Source: Hyparrhenia diplandra (Eukaryota; Streptophyta; Magnoliopsida; Poales; Poaceae). Taken from it: DNA of 64,000 nucleotides. The translations under genes were made by a program, and so were the position numbers. The notes under the pieces are model-generated. The model ran no database searches. It was not told the origin of the DNA and saw nothing but the letters and a program-made list of their open reading frames with translations. Every line of letters begins with the position of its first letter. Position 1 is the first letter of the stretch. This document shows positions 35,078-45,604 of the stretch, one piece after another. The stretch lies in contig JADLZK010007174.1 in the NCBI GenBank assembly GCA_015847255.1, positions 62,001 through 126,000 of the forward strand, given 5' to 3'.

Positions 35078-36918
35078 AAATCTATGTATATTGTTAATTA
35101 ACAATGGTGATAGAGTGCCACAAGATATTTGACAAATTAAAATACCTATGAAAAATAAAAAAAAATTGGTACCTAAAAAGGTGTGATTCTAACCAGTGGT
35201 GAAGCCACATTGAAGTTAGATGGTGCACGGCACCAGGGGTAATTTTTCTTTTGCCATTGAATGGTCTTATTTTCACCATGTATTCCCATAAAATTGTGTT
35301 ACGTACTTATAGAGTGCACCAGGGTTTATTTGCATAGAGCATCGCCACTAATTCTAACTAAAGACAATTTAGCTAGACGTAACTGGAATGACGATAAATA
35401 TTGTTGTTTTTGTCATTTTCCAGAAAAACAATACAACACCTCATTTTTTATTGTGTTTTTGCCAAATTTTTATGGCGCGCTGTACATATAATGTTTGGAT
35501 TATCACCTCCTGTTGGGTGAATAATATTTCAGTACTTTATTAATGCGATATGGTTTACAAAGGATGTCAGGGGTATTTATATGGGGCCCCTGACGCAGTC
35601 ACAAAAAGCTTAAAAGTCTACATTCGTGACTATCCAAGATCACTACTTCGGCGGAGTTGTTCCTGCAGTCTTCACTTGAAGTTCTGGTCCTGAATGTTTT
35701 TCAGAATCCAGCGAAGCCATCTTTTGTTTTTCTTCGCATATAGTTCAACTTGAGTCTTGATTCTTTTAGGTTTCCATCGCAGTGAAGCCGCCTGCGCCAT
35801 CTTCGCTTGCTTTCTTATATCTTTTTGCCCTGAAGTCCGTTTTGTTGTAGATGTCGAGCGAAGTTAAATTCGCCTGCTTTCATCTTTCGAGTTTTCATCC
35901 CCGCAACTTCAAAGTTTAGGATGAAAGTTTGAAATATAAAGTTAGATCCAACACCTCCTACAGACATGAGTGACCTTTTCTTAAGATGGCCAAAAATTGC
36001 AAACAAAAAATTCAAAACCAGCCAACAACGGTTACCACTCCGGACGCTCAGTGCGTCAGATGGGCCAGCTTACTACTCCGGACGCTCAGTGCGTCAGATG
36101 GGCCAGCTTACAAGGACGCATCGATATTTGAAATACGTGAAATAGATAGACTATTTATTCGCGTCACTAGTCAGTATTTCTTTCGTTTATTTTATTTTTT
36201 CTTATCCACGTCATACGACGTGAAGAAAACGACGAGGAATAAGACGATAGAAAAACGAGTCGCTCCTGTGCTTCGCCTACAAGCTTGTCCATTTGCCACG
36301 ACTCTGCCAAGATATTACGCGTGTGTGACTGGGTCTTCTTTGGTCATTGTTGACTGTTGGCATCTATATGGGTGGCATTGCAGAAACAAGATATCTGGAC
36401 GGATCCGTTGACGGTACAAATAATGAACATAACTTTTTTATCGCCTTTGCTCACAGTTGGCACAGAGCAAACAAATCGGTTCTTCCGAGACCCAGCGCGT
36501 GCACGCCATCGCTTATACATCGACCGGGCGCCCATGCAAGGTTATCGGCCGGTGTTCATTCATTTGCTGCATTGCTTACACGGGAGGACCTCTGGTTGCT
36601 GTCCGGTGCATCGGTTTGGTCGTCATGTCCGGGAATGGTTCGAATTCGCTTCAAGAACAATCACCCTGTAAGTTCTCCGAAAAGCTTCCTGATCGAGCAC
36701 ATCATTTATTTTATAGTTGAGCTACACTACAATAAACTTGGATCATATGATGATTTACTTACATCTGAATGGATACATGTCCTCTCCCCAGAGATGTCCT
36801 CAGGAGAGGACGACTTCGCAGCTTCGCACCTTTCTTGTTGTTTCTGACCTGCTTACTACTGCATCTCATGTCAAGAAAAATTTTCCCTTCCTTTTGAGCA
36901 GTTCATGCTGGAACGAAC
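35078..36918. other. Spacer upstream of the hAT-derived gene
   Basis: Mostly AT-rich without a supported gene. A 38-bp unit containing CCGGACGCTCAGTGCGTCAG is tandemly duplicated at about 36,037-36,112. Part of 36,400-36,918 may be 5' UTR or upstream exon sequence of the gene at 36,919, but no splice signal was convincing. Confidence 0.4.
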
Positions 36919-39417
36919 ATGACAGAAGCTAGCACACAAGGACAAATTCCACAGGAGCAGGCCGTGGCCCGCAGTAGGCGGTCCAGCGTGTGGGAGCATT
37001 TCACCCGTTTAACAAGAGTTGATGGTGATGGGAAGATTAAAGCTCAGTGCAAGCATTGCCATGGGAAGCTCGTTGCAGAGAGTAAAGACGGCACGACCCA
37101 CCTGCGTAGACACGTCAATGGATGCAAGGCACGGAGACAAAAGCTGGATCAACCTTTGCTGTATGGCCTTCCTCCACAGACAATATTGCCCACTGAACCG
37201 ACACCAACACTGCCCCGTACGCCATCTTCCTGTGATCTGCCGCCACAGTTGCATCGTCCTCCACTGCAATTTTCCTGTGCTCCGTCAGACGAGCACGAGT
37301 CGAATCAGCTGTTTGTGGATGCCAGCAGCTCGGATCCTTCATCGTCCTTGTCCAATAATCGTGTAACAATGTCTTTTCGCGATGATGACCATGATCTGCA
37401 ACCAATGCTGCTTTCGCAATCACCTTCTGATTCTCACCAGGCGCCACTCACACCGTCGTTTTTCAACAATCTGCTAGCACCGCCGGCTTGTGATCCTCCA
37501 CCTCCGGCGCCACCACAGCCCTGTATTAATCCTCCACTACTGTCGCTGCTTCCAGTGCCACAAGCTGAGACTTATCCACCGCCACCACTGGCCTATAATA
37601 ATCCTCCACCGCCATCGCAACAATCTGACGAAGAATTACTTGCTGCAGAGCATGTCCTTCATCTAGAGGACGACAAAGAATCCAGCAGTCACAACCTTGC
37701 TCGCTTGATTGCGTTGCACGGATATGATCCAGCGCTTGTTGAGGACGACTGCTTCAGGAGCTTCGTGGCAAGCCTCAACCCTGAATACAAGTTGCCATCG
37801 CGCCTCGCCGTTGAGGGGATGTGTGATGGCATCTTTGACGAAGCAAGGGAGGATCTCATGTCCAGGCTACGACGCTCTGATCATGGCAAGGTCAGTTTAG
37901 GTATTGGTAAAACTAAAACCGTTCATGGGGAAGTTCTATATACAGCGTGCTACTTCATCGATGATGAATGGAAGCTTCATAAAGTGGTCATGCATGCTTA
38001 CCTGGTGTCGCCTCTTCCTTTCTTCTATGGCCCATTATTGGGAGTTCCGGAAGTTACTCACAAATCTAATTTCTCTGACTTGAGACTTCGGGAAGTTACT
38101 CGTAACCCTGCAGAGCTCCATGATCAGGCAGTTAATGATATTATTCGTGGTATTTTAGATTATCAGCTGGATAGACCACCGTTCGTCATGTTATTGGGAG
38201 TAGACAGTGAAATGGAGAGAGATATGGAGAGATTTATAAAGCTTGTGGAAGCGGAACATACCAGCTACATGGATAATGATCTTCACTCTATTGCTGCGAA
38301 ATTCATTATTCTAGAGCCAGATTTCGTTACCGATATGTATAAAAAAGTGGATGGTTTGGGTTTGACTAGGGAAAAGCGCCAACAATTGTTTTCACATATT
38401 GGCCTAGATCATCTACGGGCCTACGACCATCATTGGTATTCGTGCTACTGTTGCTTGGAGTTTCTACGCAATCATGGTTCTTGTACAATTGCAGACAAAG
38501 ACTGCTCACAGCTCATAGAAGTACTGTGCAAAATTTGGAGGGTAACATACCATGCCATCCAAAGATATTCTACCTGCAGCTATCCTACCTCAAATCAATG
38601 TCTTCTAGATTTGTTCAATGTGAGGGAAATTTTGCAGTCTGAACTAGAACAGATTGATGGAAACAATCCGATTGCTAACAATGTCTTCGTCATGCACGAC
38701 AATGTCGCGGATGTTCTTAGAGAGGCAATGGACACTCTAGACAGGATCTTCATAAATTCATACCTTGTATGGTCAGTACCACTTGTGCTGGACCCCAGGT
38801 ACAAACTCACACACATAAAATCCAACTTCAGCAGGGCATTTGGTTCAGATGGTGCACGATACATCTTCGAAGTTACAAGGAAGATCAAGAAGCTGTATGT
38901 TGATTACATCTTCGAATATAATGGTGCAAATTCAGATGGCGTCAATGAGCTGGCAGCTGCTGGAAGTAGCGCTGATCCATTAGGACAAACATGGCATGAG
39001 CATTGCCTTTCAGGAGACGTTGGAATGGATGATGTTGGCAGTGACCAGGAGGGTCTGGAGGAAATCCAAAGCAACTTCGCAGCTCTTCACATTCATAGCA
39101 GTGATGGCCGGACTCATGCCGGCAGTTACCATGCCTATAAGGAACTCGACCGTTACCTGAAAGATCCCTGCGAGATGCCAATAGAAAGTTTTGACATCCT
39201 GAACTGGTGGAAGGCTAACAGTTGCAAGTACCCGACGGTGGCTCTGTTGGCGAGGGACGCTCTGGCCATGCCCACTTGCAGTAAGCTTTCTTCCGAACAG
39301 ATGGCCCATGTCAGCAGCATCGTTCGTGGCTATTCAAAGAAAAAGTATAGGCATGACACAAATACCAAAGTTGATACACGGCAGCTCATATGTGAAGCGT
39401 CCTGGTTGTGTATCTAA
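36919..39417 (+). CDS. BED zinc finger, hAT transposase-derived protein
   Basis: Intact frame of 832 residues, ATG 36,919 to TAA 39,417. Residues about 22-69 are a BED finger (SSVWEHF, then C44-x2-C47, and H61-x3-H65). Residues 75-235 are a Pro/Ser-rich linker. From about 255 the hAT pattern follows: LARLIALHGYDPALVEDDCF, FVASLNPEYKLPS, YFIDDEWKLHKVV, then VPLVLDPRYKLTHIKSNF near 618, and a C-terminal dimerisation-like region near 742 (ELDRYLKD, FDILNWWKANSCKYPTVALL). The segment that should hold the first catalytic Asp (LTxDxWT in active enzymes) reads VSLGIGKTKTVHG, with no Asp or Trp. The usual ASESAFS motif near the C-terminus is also missing. An unbroken frame without catalytic residues suggests a host-recruited regulator like DAYSLEEPER/RICESLEEPER proteins, or an inactive but recent copy. 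No terminal inverted repeats were found around it. Confidence 0.8.
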   Translation: MTEASTQGQIPQEQAVARSRRSSVWEHFTRLTRVDGDGKIKAQCKHCHGKLVAESKDGTTHLRRHVNGCKARRQKLDQPLLYGLPPQTILPTEPTPTLPRTPSSCDLPPQLHRPPLQFSCAPSDEHESNQLFVDASSSDPSSSLSNNRVTMSFRDDDHDLQPMLLSQSPSDSHQAPLTPSFFNNLLAPPACDPPPPAPPQPCINPPLLSLLPVPQAETYPPPPLAYNNPPPPSQQSDEELLAAEHVLHLEDDKESSSHNLARLIALHGYDPALVEDDCFRSFVASLNPEYKLPSRLAVEGMCDGIFDEAREDLMSRLRRSDHGKVSLGIGKTKTVHGEVLYTACYFIDDEWKLHKVVMHAYLVSPLPFFYGPLLGVPEVTHKSNFSDLRLREVTRNPAELHDQAVNDIIRGILDYQLDRPPFVMLLGVDSEMERDMERFIKLVEAEHTSYMDNDLHSIAAKFIILEPDFVTDMYKKVDGLGLTREKRQQLFSHIGLDHLRAYDHHWYSCYCCLEFLRNHGSCTIADKDCSQLIEVLCKIWRVTYHAIQRYSTCSYPTSNQCLLDLFNVREILQSELEQIDGNNPIANNVFVMHDNVADVLREAMDTLDRIFINSYLVWSVPLVLDPRYKLTHIKSNFSRAFGSDGARYIFEVTRKIKKLYVDYIFEYNGANSDGVNELAAAGSSADPLGQTWHEHCLSGDVGMDDVGSDQEGLEEIQSNFAALHIHSSDGRTHAGSYHAYKELDRYLKDPCEMPIESFDILNWWKANSCKYPTVALLARDALAMPTCSKLSSEQMAHVSSIVRGYSKKKYRHDTNTKVDTRQLICEASWLCI

Positions 39418-39545
39418 CCGTGCACAAATACGAAATACGAAATTTATGCCACCCTGATAATCATTCGTGGCTATTCAAAGAAAAAGTACAGGCAAGACAC
39501 AAATACGAAAATTATGCCACCCTGATCATCATTGTGTGTCTAACC
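39331..39545 (+). repeat. Tandem duplication of the end of the hAT-derived gene
   Basis: CGTGGCTATTCAAAGAAAAA is present at about 39,331 (inside the gene) and again at about 39,464, after the stop. The phrase TATGCCACCCTGAT is also repeated nearby. The unit is about 130 bp and the second copy is non-coding. Confidence 0.65.
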
Positions 39546-39591
39546 GTGCACAACACTGAGTTAAGGGCTTCACATCTATCTACTATACCTA

Positions 39592-39933
39592 CTCCCTCCA
39601 TATTGGTATTAGAAGTCGTTTAGGACATGATTGTGCATACCAAGGAGTCATTAATTAGGGGTAATTTTTTCATGTTTGCCCTTAATAAATAAGGTTACTG
39701 ATGCATTCTAAACACCAACGCATGCACAGCCCATTGGCTAGCACAGCGCTCGAGGCACTCCGGTCAGGAGGTCGCCGGCTCAATCCCAGCTGTAGCTTTA
39801 ATTTTTGCCGGTCGCTGTACAATTAATTAGGGGCAACGACGTCCAAAGCTTGCTCGCGATTCTCAGAACGACTTCTTTTGCGCTGTGCGCGTTTGGACGG
39901 AAAAAGACTTCTATTTGCATTATACGGAGGGAG
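39592..39933. mobile_element. Stowaway-like MITE with an inner tRNA-like piece
   Basis: 342 bp between TA dinucleotides. The ends are CTCCCTCCATATTGGTATTA and, on the other strand, CTCCCTCCGTATAATGCAAA, with AGAAGTCG-type motifs inside. The centre (about 39,735-39,800) holds GGCTAGCACAGCGCTCGAGG and GTCGCCGGCTCAATCCC, resembling a tRNA-derived B box. Confidence 0.7.
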
Positions 39934-40078
39934 TAAATAGAAAACCCCACAAGCCACGTCATAGCTGTAGTGTTGAGAGATTTTATTGTTCTGGTGCTTG
40001 CAATGGCAAGAAGGTGTATGATAATAAACTTCTGGGTATATCTTTGTGATAAACTTCTGCTCTACCGTACTCTTGTCC

Positions 40079-40375
40079 TTTCCCGTGAGCGCGACGCTCA
40101 CGAAAAGGGGGCCTTCCCCCACGGGAAAGTCTTTCCCGTGAGTAGCTCACGGCATAGCCCAGACGGGGAAAGGAGGCGCTGGGAAAGGATCTTTCCCGTG
40201 AGCCGATGTGGGGCTCATGGCTTAGCTTTCCCGTGAGCCCCTTGCCTCACGAGAAACGATTGACCGAGGGGGCTACGGTGACGGCGTCGCCTCCTTTCTC
40301 GTGAGCCAACCCGTCAAGGCTCACGGGAAAGGTAAATACTAAATGACGTTTTTCCCTCTTTCCCGTGAGCTCAAT
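40079..40375. repeat. Array of TTTCCCGTGAGC motifs in both orientations
   Basis: TTTCCCGTGAG occurs directly at 40,079, 40,132, 40,192, 40,227 and 40,359, with inverted copies (CTCACGGGAAAG at about 40,319, CACGGGAAAG near 40,120) and near-copies (TTTCTCGTGAG, CTCACGAGAAA). Dense short repeats in both orientations are typical of the subterminal regions of CACTA transposons, where transposase binds. No clear CACTA terminus was found. Confidence 0.6.
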
Positions 40376-40389
40376 TTGCCGTGAGCCGG

Positions 40390-41170
40390 CCTTATGCTCT
40401 TTTTTTCATGGTGGCGCGGCCGACCGCCCATGCCGGGCGTTGGAGAACCCGGTGCGGGATGATCCGTTGACCCTAGGGCGATGGGTGTCGCAAAGACGTT
40501 GAGGATCGTGGTGTTTTGGAAGGTGACGACAGAGAAGCGGAATTGGTTGACCGTATTGGGGATGCGTGATTCGGCGTCTTGGCGTTCGGATCGGAACCTC
40601 GGTGGCCGACCATGTGGCTTCCACAGTTCGTCAAGGTGGAGGAGTTGGGGAAAGGGGCGACAAGGATGGCGGTGGGCGTCGGCATTCACTCCGGATCCGA
40701 GTTTCGGCGATAGTGCACGTCGCTGGTATTTGGTGTAACGGCATGGCCCCGGAGACATGGCATTGGCTGCTCATTTGTTTACGGACGGCGGTGACGCCTG
40801 AGGGCGCCACTTTCGGAGCGGAGGCGCCGTCTTTTCTTCAAGTGGATCTCTACGGGTGAAAACCAACACCGGTTGGGTGGGGGCGCGATGGCGTCCTTGG
40901 ATGGCATTTTTCGTTGGAGACGTCGTTTGTGGAAGATCCCTTGGTAAGGTGGCGGTTCATCGCACACGCTTACGGGGGCCTTATGTTGTTGCCGGGATCC
41001 GAAGTCTCCAATTGTGGGACAGGTTATCGTTTTTTTCTTTTTTTAAGGTGCACCGGTGTTTTTGGGTGACTTTGACCTGTATCATTGTCCTTCAGTTGTA
41101 ATTTTGTTGGTGCGATGCATCTTCGGATGACTGAAGCCGGAAATATATTTTCCTTTATCTAAAAAAAATG
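40390..41170 (+). mobile_element. Retroposon-like sequence with A-rich tail
   Basis: A GC-rich, G/T-biased stretch ends with CTTTATCTAAAAAAAATG at about 41,155-41,170. The composition and tail resemble the 3' untranslated part of grass retroposons. No protein was recognised. Confidence 0.3.
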
Positions 41171-41279
41171 TAGAAAAGACGATGGAAACGACAAAGTGCA
41201 CAGAGTAGATGTTCGACGCCAGCTGATAACGGATTAATTTGTTGTGAAAAAAAAAAACAATGTACTACAAACAATTAAT

Positions 41280-42570
41280 GTGAGCTCATTCATCAATCAT
41301 CACTAAATTCAAGTTGGTGTGAGTTTGACTGTATTTCTTTTATGGGTATATATACTGTATCTTGTGAGTAATTATCTGCTTGCAGCTAGCTAGCAACAAT
41401 AAATGATAGAAAACGTATATGACTTGTATAGGCAGGTAAGTCTCCTCTCCCCCACCCCACCCCTCTCCTCCGGCGAGCTCTTCCGGCCTTACCGACCGCC
41501 AGCCCTCCCTCTCAGGCCCCTTCCTCGCAGGTAAGCTAGTAGTGTATAAGTAGTTTAGTTAGGTTACTAATTAGGGTTAGGGTGTGAAGCAATTATTAAT
41601 ATTTGTGTCACGCTGGTGTAGGATGCTGAGGCGTGGTAAAGCTAAGAAGCTTAGGTAATCCATCTCTTGGATCTCGTAATTTTTTTTTTTTTTGAAACAA
41701 ATGGATAACCCTAGGCTTGTGGTTAAATTTTTAGCTACGGCCGTCTCCGCGAGAGTTCGTATGTCCGAAAGCCTAACCCAAGGGTGTTCTCGACGGCCGT
41801 GCGGAGAGGGCCTTGCGCTCATCCACGCATACATCCGGGGCCCACTATATGCTTTTCTCTTTGGTTTGTTGTTTTTCTTTTTCCTCTGCGCCTGGCTTCT
41901 CTGCAGTTCTCTGCAGTAGCCATGTTGCAGATAATTTGCAGCCTCCGGTCCTAAAGTCCATCGCATCAACCAGACAACTACTTCTTTGGCAATAGTTCGG
42001 CGATTTCGCCTCCACCTAGGTCTACGGTTCGAGCTTCTTCTACCGCCGCCCCGACGTCTACAATATACTTTGGTTGTCGGCATGTGTCTTCTTCAATGGC
42101 TCCACCGCCCCACTCTTCGGCGACGCTTCACGCGGTCAGTCCATCTGGGTGCATGCGTCCTTGACGCCCCTGCGGACACCCCTTACTGGCAGAATTATTC
42201 AGCACTACCCCTTACTATTGTCTTCTTATTCGGTCTTTAGACCTCTATGTAATTTGGTTGCTCTAATATATAATATATGTTGTTGTAAAAATAAATTAAT
42301 ATACGCGTCATTTAGAAGGGAAGATGGAAACAACGAACTGCTCACGCAATGATCAATAAATGCAAGTTGGTGTGGGTTTGAACTTTTTGTAGGCATACTG
42401 TATCATGTTAATTATTTGCAGCTACCTAGCTAAATTCAAATTGACTCGATCTAAAAAAAAGCGGGAGGGAAAATACGCCTCCAGAGGGGAACCAATAGAA
42501 GGCAAACACGTGTGCAGAGACACGTAGAAGGCAGACACGTCCCTGCTAGCTAGCAACAATAAATGATAGA
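41280..42570 (+). repeat. Degenerate direct duplication upstream of the I9 gene
   Basis: About 41,280-41,410 and 42,340-42,570 share, in order, AAGTTGGTGTG, a phrase ending TACTGTATC, TAATTAT, TTGCAGCTA, and AGCAACAATAAATGATAGAA. The upstream region of the I9 gene therefore seems duplicated, with about 0.9 kb between copies. That stretch holds short Pro- and Leu-rich frames and no recognised gene. Confidence 0.5.
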
Positions 42571-42573
42571 ATT

Positions 42574-42580
42574 TATATAA
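42574..42580 (+). promoter_or_regulatory. TATA box of the plus-strand I9 gene
   Basis: TATATAA about 125 bases before ATG 42,701, in the context AATTTATATAAAAA. It is followed by a CT-rich leader. Confidence 0.4.
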
Positions 42581-42700
42581 AAAAACAATAAATGATAGAA
42601 ATCGTAACCCTCTCTTCTCCGTCTCTCGAGATATATTGATCCAAAGAAAGGCAAGGAGAGAGAGCCTGCTTCTTCTTCTCCTCCTCCATCCATCGTAATC

Positions 42701-43258
42701 ATGCCGCTTCTTGTTAATAGGAAGGGCACTGCCGGTGCTGTGTTCCTAGCGGCGGCGGCTGTGATGGCCATCCTCTTCCTCCTCTCCGCCGCACCGCCGC
42801 CAAGTCCAGCAGCAAGCCATTACCGCCATCTTCGGCCCGGGGTTGAATTGATCGAAACCTACCTCGTCATCCTCCAGGCGCCACCGAACGCCGACGCCAT
42901 GGACGAAGATGCGCACCGGCGTTGGCACGAGTCTTTCCTGCCGAGCACCGTGCTTGCTGACTACTACGGCGACGAGCCACGCCTCCTCGACTCCTACTAC
43001 AGGTACGTCAGGTACGGGATCTACGCCTTCGCCGCGAGGCTAACCTTAGCCGAGGTCGAGTCGTATGTGGCCAAGAAGCCAGGCGTCCTGGGATGGCGGC
43101 CTTGCCCTCCAGAAGGGTACACTCTTGACTGCACGACGTGCCAGGCCGGGGTTTTCGCCTGGGATTGTGGTGCCCTGCCACTGCTCGTTTCCAAGCCAGA
43201 TGCTTCTGCTAGTCAGATAGATTTGATTGCGCGACGATCGATTTCCGATGTAAGTTGA
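42701..43258 (+). CDS. Membrane-anchored I9 (subtilase propeptide) domain protein
   Basis: 185 residues from ATG 42,701 to TGA 43,258. A hydrophobic segment at about 12-30 (GAVFLAAAAVMAILFLLSA) is a signal anchor or signal peptide. Residues about 53-132 match the inhibitor I9 fold of subtilase propeptides: TYLVILQAPPNADAMDEDAH, RRWHESFLPS, LLDSYYRYVRYGIYAFAARL, TLAEVESYVAKKPGVL. The remaining 50 residues are Cys-containing and unlike any protease domain. No catalytic domain follows, so this is a propeptide-only protein. A possible splice donor (GAT/GTAAGT) overlaps the end, so a further exon cannot be excluded, but the convergent neighbour starts its own 3' end 128 bp away. It could act as a subtilase inhibitor. 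Confidence 0.65.
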   Translation: MPLLVNRKGTAGAVFLAAAAVMAILFLLSAAPPPSPAASHYRHLRPGVELIETYLVILQAPPNADAMDEDAHRRWHESFLPSTVLADYYGDEPRLLDSYYRYVRYGIYAFAARLTLAEVESYVAKKPGVLGWRPCPPEGYTLDCTTCQAGVFAWDCGALPLLVSKPDASASQIDLIARRSISDVS

Positions 43259-43385
43259 TCTGGTTTGGATACAAAAATAAATCAAAGCGCCAGCAGTGAT
43301 TTCATTTCCCTAGCTTATTGATTCAATCTGAGTTACTCTCGATCAATTCCCATGGAACTTTTTCTCGATCTGGTGCTAGTGGTGC

Positions 43386-43799
43386 TTACTCGATCTGAGG
43401 GCCGGCGCCCTTGTCGTACAGCCCCAGGAAAGCTGGACTCCTTGTGGTGTCGATCTGCCGCACGCCGTTGGGGAAGGCGGCCACAAATCCCGGCTTGCCG
43501 GCGACGTGCCGCACCTCCGCCTCACTAAGAAGCGCCGCAAAGCCGTGGACGACGAACTGGTACGAGCGCAGCAGCCTCGCCTCGCCGACCTCGGTAGGCA
43601 AGAAGGATAGATGCCACTGCCGGTGGGCAGTGGCATCCATCTCGGCGGCTCCATCTGGGCGCTCGAGGAGAACGATGTAGGTCTGGTAAGCAGCTGCTGC
43701 TGCGTGAGCAGCGTGACTAGTGCAGGCGAGCAACACAAGGAGGCCGCAAAGAGACACTAGAAGGCTGTTGTGGTGCTTGCCGGACACGGCGGCGGCCAT
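43386..43799 (-). CDS. Secreted I9 (subtilase propeptide) domain protein
   Basis: 137 residues from ATG 43,799 to TAA at 43,388-43,386. Signal peptide at about 1-35 (LLVSLCGLLVLLACTSHA), then an I9 domain at 39-115 (TYIVLLERPDGAAEMDATAH, RQWHLSFLP, RSYQFVVHGFAALLSEAEV, GKPGFVAAFPN). It ends just after TTRSPAFLGL, the segment that starts mature subtilases, with no Asp-His-Ser domain beyond the stop. In full subtilases the propeptide is an intramolecular chaperone and inhibitor. Free-standing I9 proteins are known as inhibitors (for example Arabidopsis SPI-1). The gene is either such an inhibitor or the truncated 5' end of a protease gene. It shares signal peptide and promoter with the pseudogene at 21,590-24,908. 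Confidence 0.7.
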   Translation of the reverse strand: MAAAVSGKHHNSLLVSLCGLLVLLACTSHAAHAAAAAYQTYIVLLERPDGAAEMDATAHRQWHLSFLPTEVGEARLLRSYQFVVHGFAALLSEAEVRHVAGKPGFVAAFPNGVRQIDTTRSPAFLGLYDKGAGPQIE

Positions 43800-43899
43800 G
43801 GTGGCCGGCCTCCTGGGGGGGTGTGGTGGTAGGTGAGTGAGGACCGGGGCCGGGGAAGATGATCGATTGATGAAGAGATGGCCGCGGTGAGGTGCCTGT

Positions 43900-43912
43900 A
43901 TATATAGGCGGT
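43900..43912 (-). promoter_or_regulatory. TATA box of the minus-strand I9 gene
   Basis: Minus-strand CGCCTATATATACAGG about 100 bases upstream of ATG 43,799, a strong plant TATA box with conserved surroundings in the pseudogene near 25,055. Confidence 0.65.
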
Positions 43913-44352
43913 GGACGGCCCGGGCGATCAACCGATCGCTGTGTAAACGTCGCGTGCATACGCACTGCCACAACAATGTGTAACCCGATCGATCGATCGC
44001 GCGTGGTGCCGGCCGGGCTCTTTCCGGCTGGCCGTTCCGTCCAACTGCTCCTCGGGCTCATCCCATCACACGCAACACCTTATTCTGGACTGCTAACTGG
44101 ACACCCCCGGCCAGCTGCATGCATCTACTTCACTTCAAACTGTTAATTCACTTCAATCTTCTTGCAGTCCACATTATTTGCAGTCTTTTGATTATTGTCG
44201 TGTGCCTACAATGTTCTTTACTGCATTCTTTTTCTAGCATTCGTTCATCAATTATTTGTCATCATATATCTGTATAAATTTAGATGTAAACATACCTTAA
44301 TTAGTTGTGTCATGCTCTCATGTATTAGCATTCTACCTGTATCAATTCTTCA

Positions 44353-44459
<107 letters not shown>

Positions 44460-45334
44460 GGGGACTGATCATTAATCAGTCCCCGACCCCCTCGGCAGCC
44501 CGCTGGTTCCCTCGCCAAGCGCTGGAAAGGCTCGCCCACGATCTGATGCCCGGCCGCCCACCTCTGCCATGTCCCAAGTCCCAACCGATTATTTCCTTTT
44601 TCTAATCGGAATTTTATTTTGACCAGAAACAGTTGTGTGACCAGGTTTTTATTGGTGGTAATCGCGTCGCACGTGATGTTTCAATAATTAAGTATTTGTC
44701 CTTGATTTGATGAGATTTGATGGTTCCCAACTCCCAATAAATGGTCACGTGTTTTTGTACGAGTATACTTGATTGTTGTAGTTTGATAATAATCAAAACC
44801 GGCTTGCTAATACATCAAAAAATATTGTTTCACATGATCATATTGAACCTTTTTTTTATAGATCTTTTTTTAACCACTAGACATGCACATACGTCACGTA
44901 TATTTATTATAACCATATTACAATGTCAAATCTTTCTTTCTACAGATCAATTCATATGTATGGCAAATATACTGCATTTGCACATGTTAGATACTTTTCC
45001 CTTCAGTAAGAGTTACCAGCGTGTTTCCTTACTTCTGAACCAGGTGTTGGAAAAATGTACTCGTAGAACATTTAAAAAAAAAAAAAAAAAAATCCCACAC
45101 AAAATCATACAGTCTAATGATCGCCAATGTTGTGCAACGTAACAATCAAATGTAAACCAACTACAGGCACAACCGCAGCCTGCCAGGTTCTTGTCGTGAG
45201 CTTGTGCCTCTGCCCTCAGGTCGTGTGCACCGAACACATTCTTTGCAATTGTTTTTGCCTTCCTCTTATCATCTTTTTGTTTGATCGCCTCCTTAGCTAG
45301 ATAGCTTCATTGTAGAGCTTAAGAGCCAATATGC

Positions 45335-45335
<1 letters not shown>

Positions 45336-45365
<30 letters not shown>

Positions 45366-45380
45366 AGAGAGAGAGAGAGT
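45336..45380. repeat. (A)n(GA)n microsatellite
   Basis: An A run of about 27 bases followed by nine GA units. A shorter A run is at 45,073-45,090. Confidence 0.9.
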
Positions 45381-45604
45381 AGTGAGCCCTTCAATTATAA
45401 TCATAATAGGATTGTACATAGACCCTTTAATTATCACCATGCAGAATGTTTATATGAATGGATAGATATGTCCCTGACCATGACAAAAGTTAGCGCAACC
45501 AAGAATTTCAATTAATGCAAGAACACACAATATTTTAGTTATTAGACCTGCATCAATATGTTAAAGGCACGCTAAGGGAAAAATATTAGATTTATGCTAC
45601 AACA

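Noticed and set aside
39960..39975. TAGTG near 39,970 as a CACTA terminus for the TTTCCCGTGAGC array
   Set aside because: It is in the wrong orientation for the left end of an element extending right, and no 3-bp target duplication or partner end was found.
43386..43400. I9 gene as the first exon of a complete subtilase
   Set aside because: No catalytic-domain sequence follows on the minus strand before the convergent gene at 42,701-43,258, and the stop is in frame.
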